NCBI GenBank assembly: GCA_008692225.1
Contig: VICG01000008.1
Coordinates: 1,251,001 to 1,315,000 of the forward strand
Direction of reading: 5' to 3'
DNA: 64,000 bases
Source: Monilinia fructicola
Lineage: Eukaryota > Ascomycota > Leotiomycetes > Helotiales > Sclerotiniaceae
Each line of letters begins with the position of its first letter. The first letter of the stretch is position 1. A program made the translations under genes and the position numbers. The notes beneath the pieces are model-generated. The model searched no databases. It was not told the origin of the DNA and saw nothing but the letters and a program-made list of their open reading frames with translations. Below are positions 9,027-21,313 of this stretch, one piece after another.

Positions 9027-10776
9027 GTTAAAAGTGGGAGGTGTTTGTGGTCTACGGGAGATATCCTGCACGTTATGATGTGAGAAGGTCCACGACCCGG
9101 GAAAAATCAGTCGACTCAATATCAAGGTAAAGATCAAGTTAACCTCTCAGTGTCTTCCTCCCCCCAAGTGGTTGTGTTTGTTTCTCCTCGAACATTATGA
9201 TAGAAGTTTGGGAAGGCTGCGTTTGCCTTGCCACGTGTGGCTGTGCCTTACGCACACTTGCGTAGGTTGCACTGCATACTTGTGCATCCTGTCACTCCAA
9301 TGAAGAGAATGATGATTTATATCCACATCCGATTGGTGAAGAGTGATTCGTTACTGTCCTGTAGTAGTGTTAGAATCACAACAATTACTGACGAGTTGTC
9401 AGGCGGCACTACTCGCTTAAGTGAGCCAATCAAATGCTGATGATCGGAACATCGTCGGTAAGGTTAATGTTTCAGAGCGCCTTTCGAGACTGCCAGAATC
9501 TATCACTCCAGAAAATTCTAGCGTGTTTCTCTTCCTGACTCCTCTCAAACATTTCGCATTCACTCGGAAGTTAATTTGCGGTGTTGAACCTAATTTAAGA
9601 TCCGCAATCATACAGTACAGTAATAATGCATACCGATCTGCGGCTTGTCTATATAGTACGGAGCACCCCCATTCTTTGTTTGTAAATCAAGGCTTTATAC
9701 CACGTTGCAGGCCCATTATTCTCGAAATTCCTCGGCTCGGTTCATACAGTAGCTGCCTTTACTCCGTACTCGTGGGTCAGATTCTGGTATCCAAAGGAAC
9801 AACCAACATCCAAAGTGCTAGAACAGTGTATACAACGAATTCGAAGACCACAGTCGCGATTAGATGCGAGGATCAACTACAAGCTCCTACTCGAAATATT
9901 GCTCGATTTGTCCTCTAGTAAAAGCGCTGTTTTCACGAGTAGTGATCACTCGAAGAAAGCTGACTTCAGCTCTGTTGTTCGAGTGGGTTTGACGGTATGA
10001 CTAGACTCCGTTTTCTTTTCCTCTACTTTCCTCCTACTGCACATGAATGCGGAGCGGAGGCCGGACCTCATATTTCGTCATCAAACTAAGGCGGCCTGTT
10101 GCATCGTACACTTTGGCAAGTCTATCTTAGTCCCTGGCAGCTTTTGAAGCAGAACAATGATAAAGCTAAAGCCTGTTGACAAACTGGGATGCCGTCTTGA
10201 ACAGTTTTATCTCAATATATTGGTTGTCTATTGCAAGAAGAGTCGATCATCTTGCTCAGTTTCAATCAAAAATGCAGCTTATGCAGAGAAGCTTAAGTTG
10301 CTTTCATATCTTTGCATGACATTATTTAATGGCACACACTTGGCCAACTGGCTTAACCGCCGAGTACGTGTTGTGATTATTGATACTGCGGGAAACTATT
10401 ACCAATAACTTTTGTCCGTCATCATATAGAGCCAACTCGCGCGCCTGATGCTGATATTCAGCTCATTTTGTTCTATCGTGCTGATATATCTACTAGAAGC
10501 TATCTACCTTGTGAAGATCCTTAAATTTGAGGCTAGCTGAATTTATTGTTTCAGTTAATATTGAGGACTATTCTTCTTGCTCCACAGCACAAACTCAAAT
10601 ATACGAGAACAGACCTCTGACGCCGTTTCGAGCGTTCGGTCTTAGACTTTAATAATTCCGCAATTCAGATCCATGTTTGGATGCACAGATAATATTTGAT
10701 TTTAAGATATCTGGCTCCCCAAATACACTACTGTGAGAACTTAACCCTTTCAGAAAGCTCACATCTCACCGTCTCG
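9027..10776. other. Intergenic region between divergent genes
   Basis: A 1.75-kb spacer with the 5' leaders of the minus-strand pseudo-dynamin gene and the plus-strand 2EXR gene. A plus-strand frame at 9421-9918 (165 codons) begins with GTG and shows no recognised domain. Two copies of the TACGGAG-type motif occur (about 9656 and 9761). I see no RNA gene or mobile-element ends. Confidence 0.5.
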
Positions 10777-11427
10777 ATGTCGTCGTTCGATCAGTCCTTT
10801 GCCTTCTTCTCACAGCTTCCGGTCGAGCTTCGTTTGATGATATGGAATTATTCCATATCTCCCCGCATCATAAAAGTCAGATACAACTATGCTCGGAACT
10901 CCTGCATATCAAAGGACATCCCCCCGTTACTCCTCGTTTCCCGCGAAGCTCGGGCCGAAGCTCTTCAAAGATATGAGCAAAGCTTCGGCACCCGTACAAA
11001 ACTCAAATCGGCAATTTATTTCAATTATGAGCTTGACACTGTCTTCTTCGATTGGAAATCCTTTCGAGATAACTATGTAAGCAATTGTATGCGTTACGAA
11101 GAATGTTGTCGAATTAAACGCATCCGTGTTCTGGATAAGAACTTGGACCTTCTAGTCAACAACCAGATGCGAGATCTGTATGCGTTCACGGGGCTCGAAG
11201 AAGTCTCAATCTCGGGATTTCTTAGGAAAGGATTGGAGTCTAAAGAAGATCCTGAACATGTTGTCTTCCGGTTGAGAGTGAGAGGAGGTCTGGATTACAC
11301 AAATCTGACCAATGGTCGAATGATACCACAACTTGTCTGTCTATGTGAAAGATTGCAGGAAATAGTAGATGCTGGAGAGCAGATGGGATTGCTCGAGGCA
11401 TGCTTGTTGGTTTCGGAAACGAAATGA
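10777..11427 (+). CDS. 2EXR domain-containing protein
   Basis: A 216-residue protein starting at ATG 10777 (MSSFDQSFAFFSQLPVELRL); the frame extends upstream only to a TTG. The N-terminus has the 2EXR signature, FFSQLPVELRLMIWNYSISPRIIKV, followed by the second conserved block IPPLLLVSREARAEALQRYE and an acidic/aromatic YFNYELDTVFFDW segment. These blocks define a fungal family of unknown molecular function that is often expanded in Pezizomycotina. Single exon, no signal peptide or membrane segment. A second, diverged family member lies at 39891-40742 on the other strand. It sits between the pseudo-dynamin gene and the WBP11 gene without close spacing. The family assignment is strong; the cellular role is unknown. 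Confidence 0.82.
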   Translation: MSSFDQSFAFFSQLPVELRLMIWNYSISPRIIKVRYNYARNSCISKDIPPLLLVSREARAEALQRYEQSFGTRTKLKSAIYFNYELDTVFFDWKSFRDNYVSNCMRYEECCRIKRIRVLDKNLDLLVNNQMRDLYAFTGLEEVSISGFLRKGLESKEDPEHVVFRLRVRGGLDYTNLTNGRMIPQLVCLCERLQEIVDAGEQMGLLEACLLVSETK

Positions 11428-12300
11428 TTGGATTGCGCTAGCTCAGGTTTTATCAAGGAGGTCATGGAAGACCAGTTTGACGAGGGTGTTGACAGAGGCT
11501 TACAAAGATCTAGTGGGACCGGAAGTAAACTACTCGAATCATCTTCGAATAGGTCTTTTGAACTAGTATACTTCGACTTGGTCTTCGGCTTCGACTTCGA
11601 GTCTCAAGTATCATGTCAGTCGACGTGTTATATAATAGTAGATAGAGTTCTTGGATCAAGGACCTGGTTGATGTGGTCATATCTGGTTAGCGACACTTTG
11701 AGTATTGGAATACGAACAATTATTCGTAGATTCCCAGTAATGTGTTCAACTCGCATACACTTCAAGATCTAGAGGCAGGCTCAGGCGACTCAAATCGCCC
11801 CTGTGGATTGAAGTAGTCTAAATAATAAAAAGAGAAAACAAGAGAAATGTTGATACTGAGCATCCAAAATTCAGAATTGAGAACTGAATCATCTAAGTTA
11901 CTGTATCGTAAACAGATGAATTAGGCTGAGAAGAAACCGATGACAGCATAGCAAAATGCTGGCCACTGAAGAAAACTAAGTCTCTGAACGTAACGGCAAC
12001 AATTATCACAACTTCAAACTTTCACATCTTCGAAGACGCAGTGACAAGAGTGACAACTGCCCTTGTTCCCAGTCAATGTTATTTTGTTCTCATTGATGTG
12101 AATGACATTAGAAAGTCCAGCGATGTACTTAGGCTATTTTCACCGCCTTTTTGGCAGAATAGTGTTCCCAGCTCGACGTCTTCTAGAACTTTAGAGCTTC
12201 GAAGCCACAAGTTTGTTATTCGCGCAATTCCTACAAAACACTCCCATAGTTTCATAAAACCTGTCGCAGGGGCTTTCATAAGCTTTTAGATTTGCTCACT
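11428..12300. other. Intergenic region
   Basis: An 873-bp spacer between two plus-strand genes. A frame continuing after the 2EXR stop (11428-11772) has no ATG support or domain and reads like chance sequence; it could be the 3' UTR. The final ~300 bp must carry the WBP11-gene promoter; a minus-strand frame at 12079-12279 is not convincing. Confidence 0.5.
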
Positions 12301-13266
12301 ATGCCCAAAGAAAAGTCCATCAATCCCGCCCAGGCCCAGCGTAAAGCAGAAAAGGCAAAGGCGATCAAAAAAGGTACTGACTTATCATTCAAGCTCCTCT
12401 TGATAATGTTGGCTTGAGTATATTACTAACATGTGCATATAGGCAAGGCATCTCTACAAGCCCAGAAGAACGAACGATTGGCCAAAAAGAATCCACAGCG
12501 TCTACAATCTCAACTCGATGATCTCAAAAAGATAGAAAGCTCCGGAGGGAAACTCACAAGTCATGAACGATCGTTGATCGATGGCTTAGAAAAGGAAATA
12601 AAAGCCGTAAACAAAGCGCGAGAAGCTTTGGGCGATGCCGCGCCCCAGTTCTCGCATTCGCGGGGTGGCTTTGGTGGAGACAGGGGAGGGCGGGGAGGGT
12701 TTGGGGGAAGAGGCGGTGCTGGTGTTTTGGGTAAAAGGAGAAGGGATGGGGGAGTGGATGAGGAAAGCAGTGAATCGGATGTTGAGGAGGAGGTTAAGAG
12801 GATACCAATGCCTAGGGATACACCTCCTCCGTTCCCAAAGGAAGTACTGGACAAATGGTATGCAGCGCGACGGGCGCGCTATCAGGCGCAGAATCAGAAT
12901 CAAAATGGTGAGAGGAGTGGAGGCACAAATGCAAATTCTACACCACTGGGAGGGAAAGATCGTGGGGATTTTGGTGCTCACGATTCCGGAAGCGGTTTGA
13001 AGGTGCAGCAGGAAGTCAAGACAGTATATGAAGCAAAACCACAAATAAGAGATCTACGAAAGGAGGCTGTGGCTTTCGTGCCCACGGTAGTGAGGACGAA
13101 GATGCAAAAAGGGAAAGGAGAAGGTGGGTTAATGGAGCCGGAAGAGATGGAACGGTTAGAGAAAGAAGGCTACATCGCTGGTGGCGGTGGTCAAAAGGGA
13201 GGGACTGGGGAAGGTAGTCAAATTAACGTGGAGATGGAAGAAGTGGAAGATGAGGATTATGCTTAG
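12301..13266 (+). CDS. WBP11-domain protein (WW-domain-binding protein 11-like, splicing-associated)
   Basis: Two exons, 12301-12373 and 12443-13266, with a 69-nt intron having a TTACTAAC branch site 13 nt before the AG. The 298-residue product starts MPKEKSINPAQAQRKAEKAK. Residues ~1-95 form the basic helical Wbp11 domain (KNPQRLQSQLDDLKKIESSG, HERSLIDGLEKEIKAVNKAR), followed by a Gly/Arg-rich stretch (RGGFGGDRGGRGGFGGRGG), an acidic patch, a proline motif (MPRDTPPPFP) and the conserved C-terminal block AKPQIRDLRKEAVAFVPTVV. Animal WBP11 binds WW domains and PP1 and works in pre-mRNA splicing; by family this protein should be nuclear and spliceosome-associated. The Gly/Arg stretch is a likely methylation or RNA-binding region (inference). 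Start ATG and splice sites are unambiguous. Confidence 0.87.
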
Positions 13267-16200
13267 GTTGTATTAACAGTGTGAAGATGATATATGTACG
13301 ATGTACGAGATGAATGATACCCCTTCGAATTGGAACGCAAATTTATATCTTTAAAATGCTACAACATTGGACAGGCAATAACAAGAATCGTGTTCGCGGC
13401 CCACCAGGTCCATAAAATGATTCTAGTCGCGAAATGAGGTTTCTGCTTTTGGGGTTATAAATTTTGTCGAATGTTATAGCAAGCCAGTGGTGCCACTGGG
13501 TGCGCACTCTTAAGTGACAGACGTTATAAGTAAGAAACCAGTCAAGTGACAATGATACTCAATCCGAAATGGTGTCGTTGAAAAGCTTTCATTCAGCACC
13601 TGGTCGTACTCAGTTTGTTCTCTTGTCGCTTAATGGTGCACTTATCAATATATTAACAGCTCTGGAGTTTTTCATACTCACCAGTACCAATACAAGACGT
13701 CTCTAATCTCAGACCGAGCTTCAGGATTGCTCGTAGAATTGAGATCGGAGGTTCTTGGTAGAGAAAGACATGTGGTCCTCGATATCTACTTTCAAGAGAG
13801 CCCTGGGGTCTTGGGCATTACTTGCAGATGCTACATAATCTATCGGGCTGACTTTCGAGAAATGGCATATTCGGACTCATTTTCATTTGGATACAACGCG
13901 TGCTGGCTGAAGTTCATCATTGTTTCTTTATCCTTTTCATAACTGGGACCGATTGCTCCCGCTGAAGTATAGAGTGGGCTATTTTTTGTCATTTCGGCGC
14001 CCTGGAGATTTTCCACCTGGGACTGCTATGGAATCAGACAATCAGTTTCATTGGTTATTAGTGGGATCACACTCTACTATGTGTTCAGCAATGCTTCCAT
14101 CTTCGGGCGATTTATGATGACTCTAAATTCACGATCTAACGACGCAGAGTCTCAATCCCCTCAACCCAAGGAAATTTTTTTGAGAGCGCTAAAATTCATA
14201 CCGTGCATTTTTGACTCAAGTAAAGTGCTATGGTTGGGAGATTCTCGCTGTGATAGCATGTTTCAAAGAGACGAAACCATTCTAGTCAGTGTCCAGTATT
14301 GAGGTATTCAAGTTTTCAAATGGTTTTGTGATAGTAGTCATAAGTGCTTAATCTATATTTTGGACATAACTTAGTTGTAACTTACATAGTGCTGAGTATA
14401 TACTAAAACATTCATCTTTCATCGCCCTGTTACTGTCTCTATCTTTCATCTCTATAATTATTGGAATATCAAAGGGCAATACGTGTCCTATAGAGTGTCC
14501 CTTTTGATTCAATATATACATTTCATTTCGGCTCTTCAATACTGCATTATAGTGTACTTTATCTCCTGGGATTATTATCATCAATTTTCGTATTGTGATT
14601 ACTAGCACCTACCATGAGCTAATTCTATTGAATCTACAAGAATATTACTCAGTGAACCTACCAAGGATTTTGACTCAGATTCACACAATTCTTCCTCTTC
14701 ATCTTGCTCTCCACATAGTATTTCTTCTTCAACGCAAAACGATCATTCTAATATTGTATACTCATCTACGGTAAGATTCTCTAAATACGCGAGGACCTCC
14801 TATTTAATCAAAAATCCCGTGCGTCGTCTTCCTCCAATCTGCATAAATATCAAATTAAAAACATGCATAAAGCTTATGGAATACCCAAATAGTCACTTCT
14901 AACTAGTCGGAAGCTTTTAAAAAACATTGGCACGGAAATTCTTTTCATAAACCTCATTTAAAGTATATAACACAAATATCATGGACGGCGCACTCGGTAT
15001 ACTCTTAGATACCTGACTCGAAAGACTTGAATTCAAAGCTACAGCGTGAGTTATGTGGATCAGATAAATCTCTTTGCTGTGCTTGGAAGTGATGTTCTGC
15101 GCAGTGAATATTGTGGTGAGTGTGTTGATGCTAATTCTGGGGTTATTGCTGGGAATTCCACAGCGACGCTGTGTAATTTTTTGAGTTTTTTTGGAGGATA
15201 AGGGAATACAGGAATTGGAAGTCGATAGGGAGAGATATATTAGGAAGATATCCTCGATAGATGGGTAAGCTATGTTAAGAACTTGTTCTCCTATCCCTTT
15301 TCGGCTTTCAAAAGTCTATTTAGATACAAAATTTCCTCGCCCTCTCTCCTTTCTTTATTTCTTGTTTTTCCTGTAAACTCTGAGGCACCCTCAATAACAT
15401 TCTTTTTTTTATGAATTATGTGAATATAGATTATCCTTAACCCTTTCTTGACCTCTTCATGAAGTTCCATAGCTTTTGCTTCTAGTAGAAGTATATGAAC
15501 TGCAGAAGCTTCACCAGATCACTATTCCACTTCCCATCCTCCCTCACTATATATCTCTCTATTCCCTACTCATTCACTCACCTATTTATCTACGCAAATA
15601 TTCCCAACTTCCTCATTTCTTTCGTACTCTTCAATAATATCCATATCTTGATACCGGTATTAGATTGCACACTAGACTATCCAAGAAACAACCATCAATA
15701 ATTCTCTCCCTTTTCATTCTCAGTAGCTATTAGACACCGCATCTCTCCAGCTACACAAACATAGCCCTCTCCTCCCCTGCATGATCCCAAACAAAACTCG
15801 GCATGTAATTATGCACAGGGTTTCAGAAGATTACAAAATACTCACGTGAGTTTGATGAATCTCATTGCTATATACTAATTATAAGATTTATGGGATTTCT
15901 ACCAAAGGTTTGATATTGCTAGCAGATCTAATAGCTTCTGGAAAGGCGCATATCTATTTAGATTCAAATCTGATCAGTACCACAAATCGACGATCACTCC
16001 AATACGGTCTGACAAATAGAGATTTAGTCTCTATGCCCTGTCTAGCTCTGCATCAAGATTCATTCCATGATAACTCTTGAAGTCAACTTAGTCGGAGTCA
16101 GGATATAAAACAAACCTTGTGACAGAAGAACTCCTCTAGGGTTAAAGATGAACGCCGCGCACCTCAGCCGAGACAAATGGGTACCGGAAGCTCACCACTC

Positions 16201-19200
16201 TACACATGACTAACGTGACAAACGCACTTCATCTTTTCCTAGCCTCCAGATCCCGACTCATGACGGGATCTCTCTTCATCGTATCACATGGCAACCAAAC
16301 AAAATATCACATCATCTCTCCACAACGCCACCTGCATCTCCACCAAATGGAGTCCGGAGTATTTTCAACCCGATTCTTCGCCTTCGATTTGCGGATTGCT
16401 ATATGGCAAGTTTCAAGCGCGACTGATTTATTTGCAACGGACGAATCCGAGTCCACATCACTTGACTCGATCGCACCATCAGATCGCACACAAGAAATCG
16501 AGCTACCTGCTGGTCAATCGGTCGCTAAGTATCACAAGTACTGTAGCTGACCGCTCACCAGCTAGCCATCTCACCAACAGCCACAATCAGAACAACCAGC
16601 CATGAACAATAAATAATCATCCCTCCCTTCCTTCCTCCTTCCTTCCCCCGAAACCTAAAGCCGACCAGATCCGATCCGAAGTCGTCGTTTCATGGCAGCC
16701 TATGATTTCCGCACCCCTCATCCATCCCCTCTCCCATCACATAGCTCCACCGCTTATCTCTAGGCAAGATACCCTCGCAGATATCGCAGAGACCACGGCA
16801 GGAATCAGCACAGGTCCCTGATCTCGTAATCACCAACAACCAAGGGTCCATCCACCTTTGTAACCCTCTCACTAAGCGCGCAGTCATCATGACTCAACCC
16901 ATTATCAAGCTGACTGCCCTCTCCTCTCTGGCCATCCTCTGGGCGGTAGAAACCATGTGTTGGGTTTACCTTCTCACTGGGTATTGGGGGGTGGTTTTTG
17001 GGCTTCTATATTATGATGGGGCAGACATTGTGGGAATGGGGATTTGGATGGAGATGGGCAGCTAGTGAATAGGCAGGCAGGTGGGTAGGCAAGCATCGTC
17101 TAGATCGCGAGCTAATGGGAGTGCGGCGCGAGAGTTATGCATGTATGTATGTATTTGTATATTAATATTATAGAAGTCAATAGTGTGCACATGAAAATAG
17201 ACGATGGAAGATACGGCTGGAGGACAGAATAGAAAGGGACATGTACGTAGGTAGATGTGCAAGCGTCGGCGAACCATGGCCAAGCATGTAGGCAGATCAT
17301 AGCCTCGCCAGAATCGCCACAGACCGAGCCCAGGCTTCGTTCTCGACGATCGAAGATGTCAAATTCGCCCACGCAGCTTCGAGGCCTCAAGGCTACCAAA
17401 ATAAACAAATCCCATCGATTTCTCAGCCTGATGCACCCGCCCCTGCCATTGAACTGAACCCAACCCTCGCCACGCGCGTGCTTAACACATGTTTACTCGC
17501 TTCTCCGATCGACTCATCGGCCCAAGCCCAATCCCAATCCCAGCTGCACGCCGCACGCCGCACGCTTGTCACGGCCTCGAACGGCTGGCTCATGTAGCAA
17601 AGACCATCCAATCATCCGCCACCCAATGATATCCAGCGCAACCAAGCTTCCCAAACAACAACCACCTATCACCCCATCCGTCAACCCACCAAACCAATTC
17701 GTAAACCAAGGTAATATGGATAAAAGAGGGAGGCAAAAGGCGAAACCAATACCAGAGGAGACTGGGCAACCGCTTTTGGTCGCGCAGGCAGCAGGCAACC
17801 GTTCTAAGACTTTGAATCGAGAAGGTGGAGGAGGGAGGGGGGAAGGATTTCAAAGGGTCAAGGTTGAATCCTGGCTTATTACTTAATAAACATTAATTGT
17901 GAGACGGGATCAATCGAATCGAATCGAATCGAGTTGATTGATGGTTTATTATTATGAGATGGATGATTAATTCATTGTATATCATGATTCAATGATCAAA
18001 AATCGATGTCTTCGATTAGCTCCCTGCCTGGATCATACAAGGCCTTTGATTCTCAAGCATGCGTAGATTCCTACGTTGCCCCCCGGTGACCTTTCCATGC
18101 TTGTCTTTCTTTGTTGGAGCTCCCATCCATCTTCGACCTACGTACAATCTGCACATTGGGTCTAAGCGCGCACCCCTACCTAGATCAAACCCCATGCATA
18201 GATACACCTACTCACTCCCCTTATGCATGAATAGCAACTTACATAAAAAAAAAGATATGTGGCTGAACGACTCCACGCCACGCATCGACTCGCTCCATCG
18301 ACTCATCTAGTATCCAATCGCAACGTCCTCGAATCCAAGACCCCATCTTGGCTTTCTAGAAGACTTCCCCATTAGTCTTTTGCATGCGCTGGACACTTTT
18401 GCCAGAGATTAGATTAGTTTTTGCGTTCGTAGGCTGGCTCTGGATTGTGACTGGTGCGCTGGTCCACGGTGACACCGCGTCCTAGCGAGTTAGAGCGAGG
18501 CGAGAAAATATCGGAATGTCTGATGATGAGCTGGGTGATGGATGAGTCAATCTTTAGATTCTTTACGGAATGCCTAGCATCGGTCTAGGGGTGGTGGGAC
18601 GAGGCTTGACGTTTGATGGTTTGATTACGATACTCTTGTCCTTGTGTCATCTGATACGTATTCATACGGATGAGTGATGATGCATTGTACGCGCACATGA
18701 GATCCCGACGTTCCCAACGCCGAATCCTCAGACTCTAAGTCCGACTCTGAAACTCCCGCTCCGCTCCCGCTCGAGGCTTCAGCAGCCACTCGAACTCCAG
18801 CCGCGGTTCAGCGCTCCTCCACTAATTTGAATTGGATCAGGGGGGGGTAAAATTAGAGTTTGAGCGTATGTACTGTACAGTATCGTGGGACTTGGACACC
18901 CAGACGCCCAGACGTGAGATGCGATCGACGCTGAAGTTTGGATTCGGACATGACGTTCACGGGTCATATGATCTCACAAGCTGGGCATAAACTATCGTAA
19001 CCGCAGGCCCTGCCTGACCTGCTTTTTCGGAGTTATTGAGGGGTTTGAATGTCTGTCCAGTGTCCAGTGTCCAGTGTCCAGTGTCCAGTGTCCAGTGTCC
19101 AGTGTCCAGTACTGTAATGGGTCCCGTGGGTATCGCAGCTCGCAGCTCGCAAGACAGTAGAGGGCAGTACAGTACAGTACTGAGTAGTTTCACGAATTCA

Positions 19201-20457
19201 CCGTACCGTACAGTAGTTTGCCAACAACGAGATATGAACGCGGGGAACGTCACCAAAGAAAGTGGAATTCCCATCATCATTACCATGCCCATCCCTGAAC
19301 CATCATCATTCATGATTCAATCCATCCCGCCGCTCATCTACGGAGTAACTCATCTCATCATCCCCATCATGTTTTACATGTACTGTACGTGGAATAAAAT
19401 TAAATCGCACATTTGATGATGTGTTTCTCAATCTCATCACCTGATGACTTACTTGCACTACACCGATACTGACACCTCTCCTCGCACCAACACTAACCGG
19501 CACTGACACGTCTCGATTCCCATCCCAAAGCACCTCTACTTTCATACACGTTCACAACGGCACACACACGTTCATACTTACGGTCAGGCCCAAGGATCCA
19601 TCCACATCCTCGTCACTGTACCATGTACCCGAACCATCCCATCACATCCCATCCTACGATAGTAATGATACTGTCGCACTCCCCATCGCATTCCCGCAGC
19701 ACCTTGGCACGTATTGCAAAGAATGCAACAGAGTGATCCGCGCACTGACGAAACTACTCCTACTGTACAGTATCCATCCACCGATTCCACTCCCCTTCCA
19801 CCTTCCTTCCCCCTTCGCATGCTCGCATCGCTTCAAGTTCGACCCGACGCGACGCGGCGTTTCCACATGTACGTTTATTACTCAGCCTGGAGTGGGAGGA
19901 GCCCGAGCCCTGGATTCCAAAGTTGACTCACCGAGGATTTTGCTCTGAGTCGTTTTACCCCGTGCACTGTTTATTTCTCATCATCGTCATCCAATCAATC
20001 AATCAATCGATCAATCAAACGAACAACGCCAGCTCAAATTATAAGAGCATTACCAATTTACCATTCTTGTATCAAGCGGAATCGATAAACCGAAATATTT
20101 TGAGCCTTCGGCGTTAGCCAGGCGGTGGTGCCCTATTACCAAATCCCATATGTAGAGAGACGAATCGAGGTAGGATTTCTTTTTGGGGATGCAGCGTGGG
20201 CGATTCGATCGCAGGTGGTGGTGGATGCAGGTTGAGATATGATGTTTGTTACTTATTGTACCTACTGCATTTATTGTATTATAGCAAGTGAGGATGGTTC
20301 TATACAGTACGGAGTATATATGTATGTCTATAGAGTACTTAGGTACAGTAGAGACATTTAGGAAACCATTTAAAGTTTCGAATAAGAAAATCCATCGAGT
20401 AGTAGCGATTGATTTTACTATCCATGGATTTTAAAACAAGTCTTGAAGAGGCAACTA
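13267..20457. other. Gene-poor region with simple repeats
   Basis: Over 7 kb without a recognisable gene. The left half (13.3-16.2 kb) is plain AT-rich spacer. From about 16.2 kb the DNA is GC-neutral but broken by stop codons in all frames; ORFs such as 16206-16550 and 17566-17886 show no domain, conserved start or splice-supported extension. The region carries a heptamer repeat (19054-19109), TACAGTAC runs (about 19168-19190 and 19206-19220), ATCA/GATT tetranucleotide runs (about 19990-20012) and copies of the TACGGAGT motif. Non-coding RNAs or heavily spliced small genes cannot be excluded from sequence alone. Confidence 0.55.
19054..19109. repeat. Perfect heptamer array TGTCCAG x 8
   Basis: Eight uninterrupted, identical copies of TGTCCAG (56 bp). 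Perfect identity implies recent expansion or ongoing slippage. It is followed directly by TACTG and within 100 bp by further CAGTACAGTAC runs. Confidence 0.95.
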
Positions 20458-21313
20458 AGTCGCCTACCCTACTTCTCGCCACCCCCCCATTTGGCCAACA
20501 TTTCACACCAAAAACGGCCATTTTAACGTATTTATAACTCTACGAAAAATAAAATATATATTTTTTAAATTTTAATTAAAGCTTCTATATATAATTATTA
20601 ATAGATTCTGAAAATCTTAAATTTTTGCGATTTTTTTTATAAAGAGTAATAAAAGATTATAGAAAAATTAAAATTCTAATTTTCGAATTTGTATATAAAT
20701 CCTATACAAAATCAAAATCTTTAAAAAAAAGTTATATTTATTTAATAAAAATAGCTAAAAATAATCTAAAAAACTTTCAAAGAATCTTAAAACTTAACTT
20801 TAAATTGAATATATTATTTTAATAATATACTATTATTTATAATAAATGTTTAATATAGATTCTTAGATTTTAACGATAAAATTTTAGAGTAAAAAATTTC
20901 TTAATTTCAATTTACTCAATAGTTTTAAATTATTATATATATTTTAAATAGCTTATTTACTTATATATTGATTAATAGATTCTTATAAAAATTTATAGAT
21001 TATTTTTAATTATTTTTGTTTAGAAATTATAAATATTTATTTTTCAAAGTTTCAATTTTGTATATGAATTTCTATACAAATCCAAAACCGAAAATTCTAA
21101 TTTTCTATAATCTTTTATTACTCTTTATAAAAAAATCGCAAAAATTTAAGATTTTCAGAAATCTTATTAATAATTATATATAGAAGCTCTAATTAAAATT
21201 TAAAAAATATATATTTATTTTTTCGTAGAGTTATAAATACGTTAAAATGGCCGTTTTTGGTGTGAAAATGCTTGGCCAAATGGGGGGGGTGGCGAGAAGT
21301 AGGGTAGGCGACT
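20458..21313. mobile_element. MITE-like element with very long terminal inverted repeats (RIP-like, AT-rich)
   Basis: The left end reads AGTCGCCTACCCTACTTCTC and the right end is its reverse complement, finishing GTAGGGTAGGCGACT at 21313. Both ends are flanked by TA (20456-20457 and 21314-21315), the duplication expected of Tc1/mariner/pogo-superfamily elements; an AGTC start is also seen in Fot1/pogo-type elements. The two arms remain nearly identical for about 250 bp, including a GC-containing block (GGCCATTTTAACGTATTTAT), and continue with lower identity toward the centre, so the 856-bp unit is close to a full palindrome. It has no transposase ORF. The AT-richness and TpA excess suggest repeat-induced mutation. 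Confidence 0.85.

Noticed and set aside
9027..9137. Upstream extension of the pseudo-dynamin gene
   Set aside because: It begins with TTG and encodes a hydrophobic run unlike the family; ATG 9026 is the first real start.
9421..9918. 165-codon plus-strand frame
   Set aside because: It starts with GTG, has no recognisable domain and no splice sites that extend it.
14348..14608. 86-codon minus-strand frame
   Set aside because: No supporting start, domain or splice sites; AT-rich spacer composition.
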